A stretch of DNA of 64,000 bases, taken from NCBI RefSeq assembly GCF_014596085.1, contig NZ_JACCJY010000005.1:1-64000 (forward strand), written 5' to 3'. The stretch is from Azospirillum tabaci (lineage in GTDB: Bacteria; Pseudomonadota; Alphaproteobacteria; Azospirillales; Azospirillaceae). Under the pieces are notes generated by a model. That model was not told the DNA's origin and made no database searches. It worked only from the letters and a program-made list of their open reading frames with translations. Both the position numbers and the translations under genes were made by a program. Of this stretch, positions 32,088 to 49,597 are shown piece after piece; the first letter of the stretch is position 1, and the number at the start of each line of letters is the position of its first letter.

Positions 32088-32660
32088 ATGAATCGACGTA
32101 ACGTGTTCCGCGCGCTCGGAATGACCGTGGTCGCCGCCGCGATGGTCGGCTGCGCCGGTGGCCAGGATGCCCCTCTCGAACCGCCCGGCGTCGCCCAGAT
32201 GACGGATTACCGCCTGGGGGCCGGCGACGCGCTGCGCGTCATCGTCTTTGGCGAGGAGCAGCTCTCCGGCGAGTTCCGCGTCGACGGTTCGGGCAAGGTC
32301 GCCATGCCGCTGATCGGCGAGGTGACGGCCCGCGGCCATACCCCGCGCGAACTGGAGACCGACATTTCCAAGCGCCTGTCGCAGGGCTACGTGCGCGACG
32401 CCAAGGTCAGCGTGGAGGTGCTGAACCACCGGCCCTTCTTCATCCTGGGCGAGGTCCGCAACCCCGGCCAGTACCAGTACGTCAACGGCATGACCGCCCT
32501 GTCCGCGGTGGCGATGGCCGGCGGCTACACCTACCGCGCCAAGGAGGACTACGTCCTGATCACGCGCGGTGCCGATCCCAAGAAGGAGCTGCGCCGCGCT
32601 CCGATCACCACCCCGGTGATGCCCGACGACGTGCTGCGCGTGCCGGAGCGCTATTTCTGA
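32088..32660 (+). CDS. Polysaccharide export lipoprotein, Wza/KpsD-like
   Basis: A 190-residue lipoprotein. Signal sequence MNRRNVFRALGMTVVAAAMVGC ends in a lipobox (MVGC) with acylated Cys22. Residues ~40-125 match the polysaccharide export domain (YRLGAGDALRVIVFGEEQLSGEFRVDGSGKVAMPLIGEV) and ~128-185 an SLBB-like domain (FFILGEVRNPGQYQYVNGMTALSAVAMAGGYTYRA). It is shorter than Wza (~380), as in the alphaproteobacterial ExoF/GumB-type forms. It forms or gates the outer-membrane channel for exo- or capsular polysaccharide. Start preceded by GGAAGGGTAAGGG. No glycosyltransferase or Wzc is in the window. Confidence 0.9.
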   Translation: MNRRNVFRALGMTVVAAAMVGCAGGQDAPLEPPGVAQMTDYRLGAGDALRVIVFGEEQLSGEFRVDGSGKVAMPLIGEVTARGHTPRELETDISKRLSQGYVRDAKVSVEVLNHRPFFILGEVRNPGQYQYVNGMTALSAVAMAGGYTYRAKEDYVLITRGADPKKELRRAPITTPVMPDDVLRVPERYF

Positions 32661-32761
32661 TCGACGACCGACTCCGAACACCCGCCAGACGGTCCATCGG
32701 ACGGCCCATTTGTTTCGGAAAACTGGGGCAGGCGCCCCAACACCATTCGACGCCATGACGA

Positions 32762-32798
32762 TGTCCCTCTTCCCGCCAGGAAGAGGGACATTTTTTTT
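32762..32798 (+). terminator. Strong Rho-independent terminator after wza-like gene
   Basis: Perfect 12-bp stem TGTCCCTCTTCC / GGAAGAGGGACA, loop CGCCA, followed by eight T. Confidence 0.9.
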
Positions 32799-32826
32799 GC
32801 GCGGCAGCTTTCTCTCGCCACGGCGG

Positions 32827-33099
32827 TCACCCGTCGTCGCGGGTACCGTCGCCGAAGGGAAGGTCGCCTCTGCGGAAGGCGTCGGCGCCCTTGGAATGAC
32901 CCGACGGTGCGCGGGCCTCGGGAGTGGCGGGAACGTGAGCGCTGGCGGCGGGAGGCGGTCGGGTACCCGCGGCCTCGTCGTCGGTGCCCAGCGGGGCCGC
33001 GGCGGGGTCGGCGGCGGGGATCTTGTCGCCGGTCAGGCCCTTGTCGATGGCGTCGCGCAAGCGCTGCGCCCCGGCGTTGGGGGTGTCGGAGTTTTCCAT
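32827..33099 (-). CDS. Hypothetical 90-aa protein
   Basis: Begins MENSDTPNAGAQRLRDAIDKG at ATG 33099 and ends near the wza terminator. The first 25 residues form a helix-like segment (AQRLRDAIDKGLTGDKIP); the rest is Ala/Pro/Asp-rich and probably disordered, ending in charged RRGDLPFGDGTRDDG. No domain recognised and only a weak CAGG ribosome site. Convergent with the wza-like gene and on the same strand as the downstream hemerythrin gene. Confidence 0.55.
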   Translation of the reverse strand: MENSDTPNAGAQRLRDAIDKGLTGDKIPAADPAAAPLGTDDEAAGTRPPPAASAHVPATPEARAPSGHSKGADAFRRGDLPFGDGTRDDG

Positions 33100-33189
33100 A
33101 AAGATGCCTGGGTCGGTTGCGGGAAGGATCGTCCCTTCTCCAACCGGTGCTCGGATGCAGGGTTCCCCGGATGAGGCGGCATGGTCGCC

Positions 33190-33648
33190 TCAGGAGCGCA
33201 GGGCGTCCCGGTCGGTCTCGTCCAGGCTGTCGAGCCATTCGTCCATGGAAATCATCGGCGGCTCGTCGCCGGCGCGCCGGGCGGTTTCCACCAGATCGGT
33301 GTCGGCGGTGTTGGAATGGACGATGAACCACAGCATCAGCCGATTCGCGTCGTCGTCGGTCACCGGATCGCCGCGCTTCGCGGTGTCCACCAAGGCGTCG
33401 ATGCTGGCGAGGTAGCTGCGGTGGGCGTGCTCGTGCCGTTCCCGCCGCTCCGCGCCCAGGACGACCATCTCCGCCGCCTCCGTTGCGAAATGCTCCGCCA
33501 CCTCGCGCCGGAGCGCGGTCAGTTCCACCAACCCAAACAGAGCGCCCCCGGTCATTGCCGACAGGAGGTCGAGAATGGCGCCGTGCTCCGCGTCGATGAC
33601 GCCGGAACCGGTCGGGATCAGGGAGCAGCCGTCGTGGGCGCGCGTCAT
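33190..33648 (-). CDS. Bacteriohemerythrin-like protein
   Basis: A 152-residue four-helix-bundle protein that binds O2 at a diiron centre. Ligands are all present in order: His22 (DAEHGAI), His53 with Glu57 (EHFATEAAE), His72 and His76 (HEHAHRS), His111 and Asp116 (HSNTADTD). Family roles are oxygen storage, delivery to oxidases, or sensing. The ATG at 33648 gives normal family size; a longer frame runs back into tRNA-Thr and is not credible. It lies ~40 bp beyond the tRNA 3' end on the same strand, so tRNA read-through could contribute to its expression. Confidence 0.85.
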   Translation of the reverse strand: MTRAHDGCSLIPTGSGVIDAEHGAILDLLSAMTGGALFGLVELTALRREVAEHFATEAAEMVVLGAERRERHEHAHRSYLASIDALVDTAKRGDPVTDDDANRLMLWFIVHSNTADTDLVETARRAGDEPPMISMDEWLDSLDETDRDALRS

Positions 33649-33686
33649 GGGACGAAGCCGGGCGTTGGTCTGGCGGGAGGAAAAGC

Positions 33687-33762
33687 TGGTGCCGGTTGCA
33701 GGGCTCGAACCCGCGACCTTCGGTTTACAAAACCGCTGCTCTACCAACTGAGCTAAACCGGC
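33687..33762 (-). tRNA. tRNA-Thr (UGU)
   Basis: 76 nt including encoded CCA. Acceptor GCCGGTT/AACCGGC, D-arm GCTC AGTTGGTA GAGC, anticodon loop TTTGTAA with UGU, T-arm GCGGG TTCGAGC CCTGC. The 27:43 pair is mismatched, otherwise the cloverleaf is complete. Confidence 0.95.
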
Positions 33763-33853
33763 GTGCCGCACGGCCAGACCGCGGCGGGCGCTTACACTAG
33801 CGTCCCGCGCGGTTTGCGGCAAGCCTCACCTGCGCGGCGCGTTCGGCGACGCG

Positions 33854-34708
33854 TCAGCGCAGCCGGGCGACCTCGTAGAGGGCGACGGCGGCAGCGTTTG
33901 AGACGTTCAGGCTGCCCACGGGCCCCTGCGTCGGCAGGCGGGCGATGATGTCGCAGCGCTCCATGGTCAGGCGGCGCAACCCCGCGCCCTCGGCCCCCAG
34001 CACCAGAGCGGTGCGGCCCGTCAGGTTGCATTGCGCGAGCGTGCTCTGCCCCGACTCGGCGAGGCCGACGGTCCAGAAGCCGGCTTGCTGGAGGTCGGCC
34101 AGCGCGCGGGCGAGGTTGGTGACCCGCACCAGCGGCACCGACTCCAGCGCTCCCGAGGCGCTCTTGGCGAGGACGCCGGTGGTCTCCGGCGCGTTGCGCT
34201 CCGTCACCACCACCGCCTTGGCGCCGAAGGCCGAGGCGGAGCGCAGGACGGCGCCGACGTTGTGCGGGTCTGTCACCTGGTCGAGGACGACGATGAGCGC
34301 CGACGGGTCCGAATCGGCCTCCGCACAGAGATCCTCGATCCCGGTCTCCTCCAGGGGGGCGACGTCCACCGCCACGCCCTGGTGCACGGCGCCCGGCGGC
34401 AGCATGCGGTCCAGGTCGTTGCGGTCGGCCGGCATCAGGCCGGGACGCTGCAGCCCGCGCGCCTTGGCCTGGGCCAGCACCGGCTCCAGCGCGGCGCGGC
34501 CCGCCTCCGTCGCGATCAGGCGGTGGATGCGACGCTCCGGGTTCAGCCACGCCGCCGACACCGGGTGCAGGCCGTAGAGCAGGACGCCCTGCGCGCCGCG
34601 CCCGGGGGAAGAGCGGTCGCCGCGCGACTCGCGGTGGGACGGGGAGTGGTTCTTGGCCGGGGCAGGGGGCTGGCCGTGGGGCGCGGATGGCTTCTTCGAA
34701 CGGGTCAT
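33854..34708 (-). CDS. rlmB: 23S rRNA (guanosine-2'-O)-methyltransferase RlmB/TrmH family
   Basis: A 284-residue SPOUT-fold methyltransferase. The basic, Pro/Ser-rich first ~40 residues precede the substrate-binding domain (LLYGLHPVSAAWLNPERRIHRLI) and the catalytic domain from ~135: DQVTDPHNVGAVLRSASAFG (motif 1 with catalytic Arg), LVLGAEGAGLRRL (motif 2) and GSLNVSNAAAVALYE (motif 3), the knotted SAM site. In E. coli RlmB methylates 23S G2251; the exact nucleotide here is inferred. It lies between tRNA-Thr and the divergent tRNA-Tyr/tRNA-Gly/tuf unit. Confidence 0.9.
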   Translation of the reverse strand: MTRSKKPSAPHGQPPAPAKNHSPSHRESRGDRSSPGRGAQGVLLYGLHPVSAAWLNPERRIHRLIATEAGRAALEPVLAQAKARGLQRPGLMPADRNDLDRMLPPGAVHQGVAVDVAPLEETGIEDLCAEADSDPSALIVVLDQVTDPHNVGAVLRSASAFGAKAVVVTERNAPETTGVLAKSASGALESVPLVRVTNLARALADLQQAGFWTVGLAESGQSTLAQCNLTGRTALVLGAEGAGLRRLTMERCDIIARLPTQGPVGSLNVSNAAAVALYEVARLR

Positions 34709-34785
34709 GGTGTCCGGCTGGAGGGGGCAGGCCTAAGCCCGCCGCGGTTATTCACAGTTTTCTGGTTTGGACTGCTTCAGACGTG

Positions 34786-34813
34786 TTGACAAGGCCTGAA
34801 AAATTCTCATAGT
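34786..34813 (+). promoter_or_regulatory. Sigma-70 promoter of tRNA-Tyr/tRNA-Gly/tuf
   Basis: TTGACA (34786-34791), 16-bp spacer, CATAGT (34808-34813); the tRNA begins about 40 bp downstream. Confidence 0.65.
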
Positions 34814-34852
34814 GCCGAACTCCGCGGCGGGCATGTCCCGCAGCGGGCCTGA

Positions 34853-34938
34853 GGAAGGGTGGCCGAGTGGTTAAAGGCAGCAGACTGTAAATCTGCCCGC
34901 GTACGCGTACGCTGGTTCGAATCCAGCCCCTTCCACCA
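34853..34938 (+). tRNA. tRNA-Tyr (GUA)
   Basis: 86-nt class II tRNA including CCA: acceptor GGAAGGG/CCCTTCC, anticodon GTA in loop CTGTAAA, long variable arm CCCGCGTACGCGTACG region, T-loop TTCGAAT. Confidence 0.95.
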
Positions 34939-35002
34939 CTACATTCCACGGCTTGTCCGTGATCGCAGTTCCCGGTCGATAGCGCCGGGCGGGGCATGGC
35001 AG

Positions 35003-35076
35003 GCGGGTGTAGCTCAATGGTAGAGCAGAAGCCTTCCAAGCTTACGACGGGGGTTCGATTCCCCTCACCCGCTCCA
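35003..35076 (+). tRNA. tRNA-Gly (UCC)
   Basis: 74 nt including CCA: acceptor GCGGGTG/CACCCGC, D-arm GCTCAATGGTAGAGC, anticodon TCC in loop CTTCCAA, T-arm GGGGG TTCGATT CCCCT. 64 bp separate it from tRNA-Tyr; probably one transcript that continues into tuf. Confidence 0.95.
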
Positions 35077-35157
35077 ATCCCCCCGCGCTAAGGGAAATGT
35101 CGGTCTCGGCCGGGCCATTGTGTGCGTCCGGAACGTCGGGAACGAAAGACCAAAGCG

Positions 35158-36348
<1,191 letters not shown>

Positions 36349-36362
36349 GTTGAGGAGTCGAT

Positions 36363-36395
36363 CCCGCCGCCGTTCCCCCGTGGTTCGGCGGCGGG
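36363..36395 (+). terminator. Hairpin after tuf copy 1
   Basis: Perfect 10-bp stem CCCGCCGCCG / CGGCGGCGGG with 13-nt loop, 15 bp after the tuf stop. No T-run, so partial termination or RNA processing is possible. Confidence 0.5.
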
Positions 36396-36437
36396 GTTGA
36401 TCCCTGTCGATTTCGGCATGCCGGCCGATAAAAAGGC

Positions 36438-36466
36438 TAGCAAGCCACGCGGCTATGCGCTATAAG
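36438..36466 (+). promoter_or_regulatory. Candidate promoter of tRNA-Trp/secE/nusG
   Basis: TAGCAA, 17-bp spacer, TATAAG (36461-36466), 36 bp before tRNA-Trp. The -10 is good, the -35 weak. Confidence 0.4.
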
Positions 36467-36501
36467 CTCCGCTCCCCGCCGGGGGTAGAGCCTGCGGCGA
36501 T

Positions 36502-36577
36502 AGGAGTGTAGCTCAATTGGTAGAGCACCGGTCTCCAAAACCGGGGGCTGGGGGTTCGAGCCCCTCCACTCCTGCCA
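36502..36577 (+). tRNA. tRNA-Trp (CCA)
   Basis: 76 nt including terminal CCA: acceptor AGGAGTG/CACTCCT, D-arm GCTCAATTGGTAGAGC, anticodon CCA in loop CTCCAAA, T-arm GGGGG TTCGAGC CCCTC. Between tuf and secE, a conserved proteobacterial position. Confidence 0.95.
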
Positions 36578-36646
36578 CGCCGTACCGAACCAGAACGGGC
36601 CGCTGACCGCGCCCTACACGTCGCACCGGAGCCCGCACGGTCTACG

Positions 36647-36844
36647 ATGGCTAAAGTGAACCCCGCAGAATTCGCGCGCGACGTCCGCCGCGAGGTGGCC
36701 AAGGTCACCTGGCCGACGCGCAAGGAAACCGGCGTGACGACCGCCATGGTGTTCGTCATGGTGGTGCTGGCTTCGCTGTTCTTCCTCGTCGTGGATCAGG
36801 TGCTGGCCTTCGCCGTCCGTATGATCCTTGGGCTGGGAGCCTGA
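36647..36844 (+). CDS. secE: Preprotein translocase subunit SecE
   Basis: A 65-residue inner-membrane protein, the short single-span form of SecE. An amphipathic cytoplasmic helix FARDVRREVAKVTWPTRKET carries the conserved W-P-T/S-R-K-E motif, followed by one membrane span MVFVMVVLASLFFLVVDQVLAFAV. It clamps SecY in the SecYEG channel. Located directly before nusG, 5 bp apart, as in most bacteria. Confidence 0.95.
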   Translation: MAKVNPAEFARDVRREVAKVTWPTRKETGVTTAMVFVMVVLASLFFLVVDQVLAFAVRMILGLGA

Positions 36845-36849
36845 TCGCC

Positions 36850-37380
36850 ATGGCCGCGCGCTGGTACGTCGTTCACGTCTATTCGGGCTTCGAGAAGAAG
36901 GTTTCCCAGGCCATCCGCGAGAAGGCGGCTCAGAAAGGTCTGGAAGACAAGTTCGAAGAAATCCTGGTGCCGACCGAGGAAGTGGTCGAGGTGCGCCGGG
37001 GTTCCAAGATCAACACCGAGCGGAAGTTCTTCCCCGGCTACGTCCTCATCAAGATGGATTTGACGGACGAGTCCTGGCATCTCGTGAAGAACACGCCGAA
37101 GGTCACCGGGTTCCTGGGTGGTGGCGGCAAACCGCAGCCGATCAGCCAGCGCGAAGCCGAGCGGATCATCCATCAGGTGCAGGAAGGCTTTGAGCGCCCC
37201 AAGCCCTCGATCACCTTCGAGGTGGGCGAGCAGGTTCGTGTGAGCGACGGCCCCTTCACCTCCTTCAACGGCATCGTCGAGGAAGTCGACGAGGAGAAGG
37301 CCCGCCTCAAGGTGGCGGTGTCGATCTTCGGCCGCTCCACGCCGGTCGAACTGGAATACACCCAGGTCGAGAAGGTCTGA
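36850..37380 (+). CDS. nusG: Transcription termination/antitermination factor NusG
   Basis: A 176-residue RNA polymerase-associated factor. N-terminal NGN domain begins RWYVVHVYSGFEKKVSQAIREKA and includes FFPGYVLIKMDL; the C-terminal KOW domain is GEQVRVSDGPFTSFNGIVEEVDEEKARLKVAVSIFGRSTPVELEY (~125-170). It couples polymerase to Rho or to ribosomal S10. Co-transcribed with secE; a hairpin terminator follows before rplK. Confidence 0.96.
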   Translation: MAARWYVVHVYSGFEKKVSQAIREKAAQKGLEDKFEEILVPTEEVVEVRRGSKINTERKFFPGYVLIKMDLTDESWHLVKNTPKVTGFLGGGGKPQPISQREAERIIHQVQEGFERPKPSITFEVGEQVRVSDGPFTSFNGIVEEVDEEKARLKVAVSIFGRSTPVELEYTQVEKV

Positions 37381-37396
37381 GACAATCGAGTTTCCT

Positions 37397-37430
37397 GGAA
37401 CACATGATCAAAAGTCATGTGTTCCTTTCT
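37397..37430 (+). terminator. Terminator/attenuator between nusG and rplK
   Basis: Perfect 11-bp stem GGAACACATGA / TCATGTGTTCC, loop TCAAAAG, followed by TTTCT. It separates secE-nusG from the rplKAJL-rpoBC transcript. Confidence 0.75.
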
Positions 37431-37514
37431 GCTGCGGAAGGCCCGCCATAGCCGCACCGCAAAGCCCCGCGACGCCGGACAGCGTATCGTGGCGTCGTAT
37501 CTGGAGGTTGTGAC

Positions 37515-37949
37515 ATGGCAAAGAAAATCGTCGGCTTCATCAAGCTGCAGGTTCCGGCCGGCAAGGCGAATCCGTCGCCGCCCATCGGCCCGGCGCTCGG
37601 TCAGCGCGGCCTGAACATCATGGAGTTCTGCAAGGCGTTCAACGCCAAGACGCAGGACCTGGAAGTCGGTATGCCGATCCCGGTGGTCATCACCGCCTAC
37701 GGCGACCGCACCTTCACCTTCGTCACGAAGACCCCGCCGGTCAGCTACTTCCTGAAGAAGGCCGCTGGCATCGACAAGGGTTCGCAGACCACCGGCAAGG
37801 GCGCTTTCGCCGGCAAGATCACGAAGACCCAGATTCGTGACATCGCCGAGAAGAAGATGAAGGACCTGAACGCCCACGACGTCGACGCGGCCGCGAGCAT
37901 GATCGCCGGTTCCGCCCGTTCGATGGGCCTCGAAGTGGTGGAGGGCTGA
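37515..37949 (+). CDS. rplK: 50S ribosomal protein L11
   Basis: A 144-residue protein of the GTPase-associated centre, binding 23S rRNA helices 43-44. The N-terminal domain has [34 protein letters not shown] with the conserved prolines that form the thiostrepton site; the C-terminal RNA-binding domain ends [18 protein letters not shown]. Usual length. It is 5 bp from rplA, and a leader of ~135 bp precedes it, where L1 autoregulation would act. Confidence 0.96.
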   Translation: MAKKIVGFIKLQVPAGKANPSPPIGPALGQRGLNIMEFCKAFNAKTQDLEVGMPIPVVITAYGDRTFTFVTKTPPVSYFLKKAAGIDKGSQTTGKGAFAGKITKTQIRDIAEKKMKDLNAHDVDAAASMIAGSARSMGLEVVEG

Positions 37950-37953
37950 TCCC

Positions 37954-38655
37954 ATGGCGAAGCTCGGCAAGCGTCTGACCGATTCCTACAAGAAGGTCGA
38001 CCGCGAGGCGCTCTACTCGCTGGAAGGCGCCGTCTCCCTGCTGAAGGGCCTGCCCAAGGCGAAGTTCGATGAGACCATCGAAATCGCCATGAACCTGGGC
38101 ATCGACCCGCGTCACGCCGACCAGATGGTCCGCGGCGTGGTGAACCTGCCGAACGGTACCGGCAAGACCGTGCGCGTCGCCGTGTTCGCCAAGGGCACCA
38201 AGGCGGACGACGCCCTGGCCGCCGGCGCGGACATCGTCGGCGCCGACGATCTGGCCGAGAAGATCCTGGCCGGCAACATCGACTTCGATCGCTGCATCGC
38301 GTCTCCGGACATGATGGGCGTCGTCGGCAAGCTCGGTAAGGTCCTCGGCCCGCGCGGCCTGATGCCGAACCCGAAGCTCGGCACCGTGACCCCCGACGTG
38401 GCCGGCGCCGTCAAGGCCGCCAAGGCCGGCGCCGTGGAGTTCCGCGCCGAGAAGACCGGCATCGTGCACGCCGGCGTCGGCAAGGCCAGCTTCTCGGAAG
38501 AGGCCCTGGTGCAGAACATCCGCGCCTTCGTGGATGCCATCACCCGCGCCAAGCCGACCGGTGCCAAGGGCCAGTACCTGCTGAAGGTCTCGCTGTCCTC
38601 GACCATGGGGCCGGGCCTGAAGCTGGATCTGTCCACTCTGGCCGCCACGGCCTGA
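37954..38655 (+). CDS. rplA: 50S ribosomal protein L1
   Basis: A 233-residue protein of the ribosomal stalk near the E site, and in E. coli translational repressor of the L11-L1 message. Signature [18 protein letters not shown] with the family GxMPNP core; the RNA-binding part includes [11 protein letters not shown]. Length normal. Directly follows rplK. After it comes the ~265-bp leader of rplJ. Confidence 0.96.
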   Translation: MAKLGKRLTDSYKKVDREALYSLEGAVSLLKGLPKAKFDETIEIAMNLGIDPRHADQMVRGVVNLPNGTGKTVRVAVFAKGTKADDALAAGADIVGADDLAEKILAGNIDFDRCIASPDMMGVVGKLGKVLGPRGLMPNPKLGTVTPDVAGAVKAAKAGAVEFRAEKTGIVHAGVGKASFSEEALVQNIRAFVDAITRAKPTGAKGQYLLKVSLSSTMGPGLKLDLSTLAATA

Positions 38656-38921
38656 GTGACCTGAGTTTCGCCGCCGGCTCCCTCGGGACCGGCGGCGATC
38701 GGGTGTCCCTGCGGGGGCGCCCACCCTGTCCAAGACCGCTGGTGCCGGCGCCTCTCCAGAGGCAAGGGCTTAAACCCGCCAGAGCAGACAGGAGTTGAAC
38801 CGTTAACCACGCGGGCTTGCCCGCGGTTCAGGAACGGCTCGAACTTCTGGGACAGGTTCGCCGGGGCTCCCGACCGCAAGGGAAGGGGCCTCTCGTAAAC
38901 CTCTGTGCAAGGAGGCGATCC
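38656..38921 (+). promoter_or_regulatory. rplJ (L10) leader region
   Basis: A 266-bp non-coding stretch with several stems, including GCCTCTCCAGAGGC and GCGGGCTTGCCCGC, plus GGGCTTAAACCCGCC. In bacteria the L10(L7/L12)4 complex binds such a leader to repress rplJL. The position and folding fit; exact consensus was not checked. Confidence 0.6.
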
Positions 38922-39440
38922 GTGGATCGTACACAAAAAGAAGCGACGATCGCGGACCTGCAGTCGAAGCTCCAGGACACGGGCCTGGTGGTGGTCACCC
39001 ACCATCTGGGCCTGACGGTGGCGGAAGTCACCGACCTGCGTGGCAAGATGCGGGCCGCGGGCGCGGGCTTCAAGGTGACGAAGAACCGGCTCGCCCGTCG
39101 CGCCCTTCAGGGCACGCAGTTCGAAGGTCTGGACGGTCTCTTCAAGGGGCCGACCGCGATCGCCTACTCGAAGGACCCGGTGGCCGCCGCCAAGGTGGTG
39201 GCCGACTACGCCAAGTCCAACGAGAAGCTGAAGATCGTCGGTGCCGCTCTCGGCAACCAGGTCCTCGACGCGGAGGGAGTGAAGGCTCTCGCCACGCTCC
39301 CGTCGCTGGACGAACTGCGCGCCAAGCTCGTGGGCATGATCCAGACCCCGGCGACCCGCATCGCCGGCGTTCTCCAGGCTCCGGGCGGCCAGGTCGCCCG
39401 CGTGCTGGCGGCCTACGCGAAGAAGGACGAGGCGGCCTGA
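38922..39440 (+). CDS. rplJ: 50S ribosomal protein L10
   Basis: A 172-residue stalk base protein anchoring L7/L12 dimers. Start is GTG 38922 with AAGGAGG 7 nt upstream ([17 protein letters not shown]). N-terminal rRNA-binding domain includes [31 protein letters not shown]; the C-terminal helix [15 protein letters not shown] binds L7/L12. Probably autoregulated through the preceding leader. Confidence 0.96.
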   Translation: MDRTQKEATIADLQSKLQDTGLVVVTHHLGLTVAEVTDLRGKMRAAGAGFKVTKNRLARRALQGTQFEGLDGLFKGPTAIAYSKDPVAAAKVVADYAKSNEKLKIVGAALGNQVLDAEGVKALATLPSLDELRAKLVGMIQTPATRIAGVLQAPGGQVARVLAAYAKKDEAA

Positions 39441-39497
39441 GCCGCATCCGTCTAACTCTCTACCCATCCCAGAACATCGAGTTGTTGGAGCATTAAA

Positions 39498-39875
39498 ATG
39501 GCTGATCTGCAGAAGCTGGTCGACGATCTCTCGGCCCTGACCGTCATCGAGGCCGCCGAGCTGTCGAAGCTGCTGGAAGAGAAGTGGGGCGTTTCCGCCG
39601 CCGCTCCGGTGGCCGTTGCCGCCGCCGCCGGCCCGGCCGCCGCCGCTGCCCCGGTCGAGGAGCAGACCGAGTTCAACGTGATCCTCGCCGACGCCGGCGA
39701 CAAGAAGATCAACGTGATCAAGGAAGTCCGCGCCATCACCGGCCTGGGCCTGAAGGAAGCCAAGGACCTGGTCGAAGGCGCTCCGAAGCCGGTCAAGGAA
39801 GGCGTGTCGAAGGACGAGGCCGCCAAGATCAAGAAGCAGCTTGAAGAGGCCGGCGCGAAGGTCGATATTAAGTAA
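39498..39875 (+). CDS. rplL: 50S ribosomal protein L7/L12
   Basis: A 125-residue stalk protein that recruits translational GTPases. N-terminal dimerisation helices [28 protein letters not shown], an Ala/Pro-rich hinge (~35-53), and the C-terminal domain [51 protein letters not shown]. Spacing of 57 bp from rplJ. A hairpin at 39969 separates it from rpoB. Confidence 0.96.
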   Translation: MADLQKLVDDLSALTVIEAAELSKLLEEKWGVSAAAPVAVAAAAGPAAAAAPVEEQTEFNVILADAGDKKINVIKEVRAITGLGLKEAKDLVEGAPKPVKEGVSKDEAAKIKKQLEEAGAKVDIK

Positions 39876-39968
39876 GACCGTCTTGCTGCGACGGATAAGA
39901 CATATCCACGCCGGACGGCGGCTGGTCCCCGAGGGGGCCCGCCGCCGCACGGCGTTTTCTGCCTTCCA

Positions 39969-39997
39969 CCGGACCGGGCTTCCCGGTCCGGCTCTTT
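39969..39997 (+). terminator. Attenuator-like hairpin between rplL and rpoB
   Basis: Perfect 10-bp stem CCGGACCGGG / CCCGGTCCGG with 3-nt loop, followed by CTCTTT. Such a partial terminator lowers rpoBC expression relative to rplJL in E. coli; the same role is inferred. Confidence 0.65.
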
Positions 39998-40108
39998 CCG
40001 TCCCTGCATAAGGGGCGGGCCGCGCGATCATCGCCGCGTCGCGGCGAGCACTCTGGTTCGCGTGCTTCTGGTCGAGCGTACTCACGATTCTGACGTTTGG
40101 GGACATCC

Positions 40109-44302
<4,194 letters not shown>

Positions 44303-44318
44303 GCCAAAGAGACTTGAA

Positions 44319-44357
44319 CCCGCCGGAGGAGGGGCCATGTTGGCCCCTTCCGGCGGG
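44319..44357 (+). other. Intercistronic hairpin between rpoB and rpoC
   Basis: CCCGCCGGAGGAGGGGCC pairs with GGCCCCTTCCGGCGGG around a 5-nt loop, with a small internal bulge. No T-run follows, so RNA processing or mRNA stability rather than termination is likely. Confidence 0.55.
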
Positions 44358-44369
44358 AACTGCCCTTAA

Positions 44370-48572
<4,203 letters not shown>

Positions 48573-48597
48573 CGCTTCGGCGCATAGGGTAGGGCAG

Positions 48598-48628
48598 GGG
48601 GCGCGTTCCGCAGGGGACGCGCCCCTTT
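48598..48628 (+). terminator. Rho-independent terminator after rpoC
   Basis: 12-bp stem GGGGCGCGTTCC / GGGACGCGCCCC (one wobble), loop GCAG, then TTTCT. Confidence 0.8.
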
Positions 48629-48683
48629 CTCGTTTGTCCAAGTGGGACTAACATCGTCCACTCCGCGTACAGGAGCCACCACG

Positions 48684-49397
48684 ATGACCGAAAAAGCGCC
48701 CAGCTTCGGCCTCCTGCTGTTTCCCAACGTCACGCAGCTCGATCTTACCGGCCCTTACGAGGTGCTGGCTCGTGTGCCCGGCGCCCAAGTGCATCTGCTT
48801 TGGAAGACGCTCGATCCGGTGCGCTCCGACACAGGCCTAACGATCCTTCCCACCACCACCCTCGCCGAGGCACCGCCGCTCGACCTTCTCCTGGTGCCGG
48901 GAGGCGGCGGGATCAACGCGCTGCTGACCGACGGGGAGGTCTTGGCCTTCCTGGAGGAGCGGGCGTCGAGCACCCGCTATCTCTCCGGGATCTGCACCGG
49001 CTCGCTGGTCCTTGGCGCCGCCGGGTTGTTGGAGGGGAAGCGGGCCGGCACGCATTGGGCCTCCCGCGATTTCCTCGCCGCCTTCGGCGCCACGCCGGTG
49101 GCGGAGCGCGTGGTGGTGGACGGCGCTCTGTTCACCGGTGGCGGCGTGACCGCGGGAATCGATGTGGCGTTGCGGATCGTCGCCGACCTGTTCGGCGAAG
49201 AGACCGCGAGGCTCGTCCAACTGTCCATCGAATACGATCCCCACCCGCCCTTCGATGCGGGGTCGCCGGACGGAGCAGGGGAGGGTGTGACGACCGATCT
49301 TCTCGCCCGGATGCGCCCGATGCTGGAGGCGCGGGCCGCCGCCGTGACGGCGGGCGCGGAGGCGTTGCGCCGCCGCCGGTCGGCTCGCTCCGGCTGA
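48684..49397 (+). CDS. DJ-1/PfpI family protein, isonitrile hydratase-like
   Basis: A 237-residue class I glutamine-amidotransferase-like protein. FGLLLFPNVTQLDLTGPYEVLAR is the family start; LLVPGGGGINALL and SGICTGSLVLGAAGLLEGKRAGTHW carry the nucleophile-elbow Cys (~104) and the following conserved Gly/His context. This pattern matches isonitrile hydratase (InhA) and the N-terminal domains of AraC-type regulators; no DNA-binding domain is attached, so an enzyme is favoured. CAGGAG precedes the start. It interrupts the usual rpoC-rpsL neighbourhood, with a terminator before it and the str promoter after it, so it is an independent unit. Confidence 0.82.
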   Translation: MTEKAPSFGLLLFPNVTQLDLTGPYEVLARVPGAQVHLLWKTLDPVRSDTGLTILPTTTLAEAPPLDLLLVPGGGGINALLTDGEVLAFLEERASSTRYLSGICTGSLVLGAAGLLEGKRAGTHWASRDFLAAFGATPVAERVVVDGALFTGGGVTAGIDVALRIVADLFGEETARLVQLSIEYDPHPPFDAGSPDGAGEGVTTDLLARMRPMLEARAAAVTAGAEALRRRRSARSG

Positions 49398-49442
49398 CAC
49401 AGAAACGTCGTCGAAGCGCATGACGAACGGTCATCTGCGCGC

Positions 49443-49471
49443 TTGACGGGTCCCCGGCAGACCCATATAGT
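49443..49471 (+). promoter_or_regulatory. Sigma-70 promoter of the str operon
   Basis: TTGACG (49443-49448), 17-bp spacer, TATAGT (49466-49471). A near-consensus promoter giving a ~240-nt leader before rpsL. Confidence 0.75.
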
Positions 49472-49597
49472 CCGCGAACTTCAAAAGGAGCCTCGGGAAG
49501 GTCTTTCGTCCATCCCGCCTGGCATCCGGCTGAACCCAAGCGACATAGCTGAACGACCGGGTCCTTGCGGACCCATCCGACGGCGTTCGACCATTGG

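Noticed and set aside
33649..33822. N-terminal extension of the hemerythrin frame through tRNA-Thr
   Set aside because: It would translate the tRNA sequence; the internal ATG at 33648 gives normal hemerythrin size.
38817..38921. Upstream in-frame extension of rplJ
   Set aside because: It covers the structured leader; the GTG at 38922 has the AAGGAGG site and gives normal L10 length.
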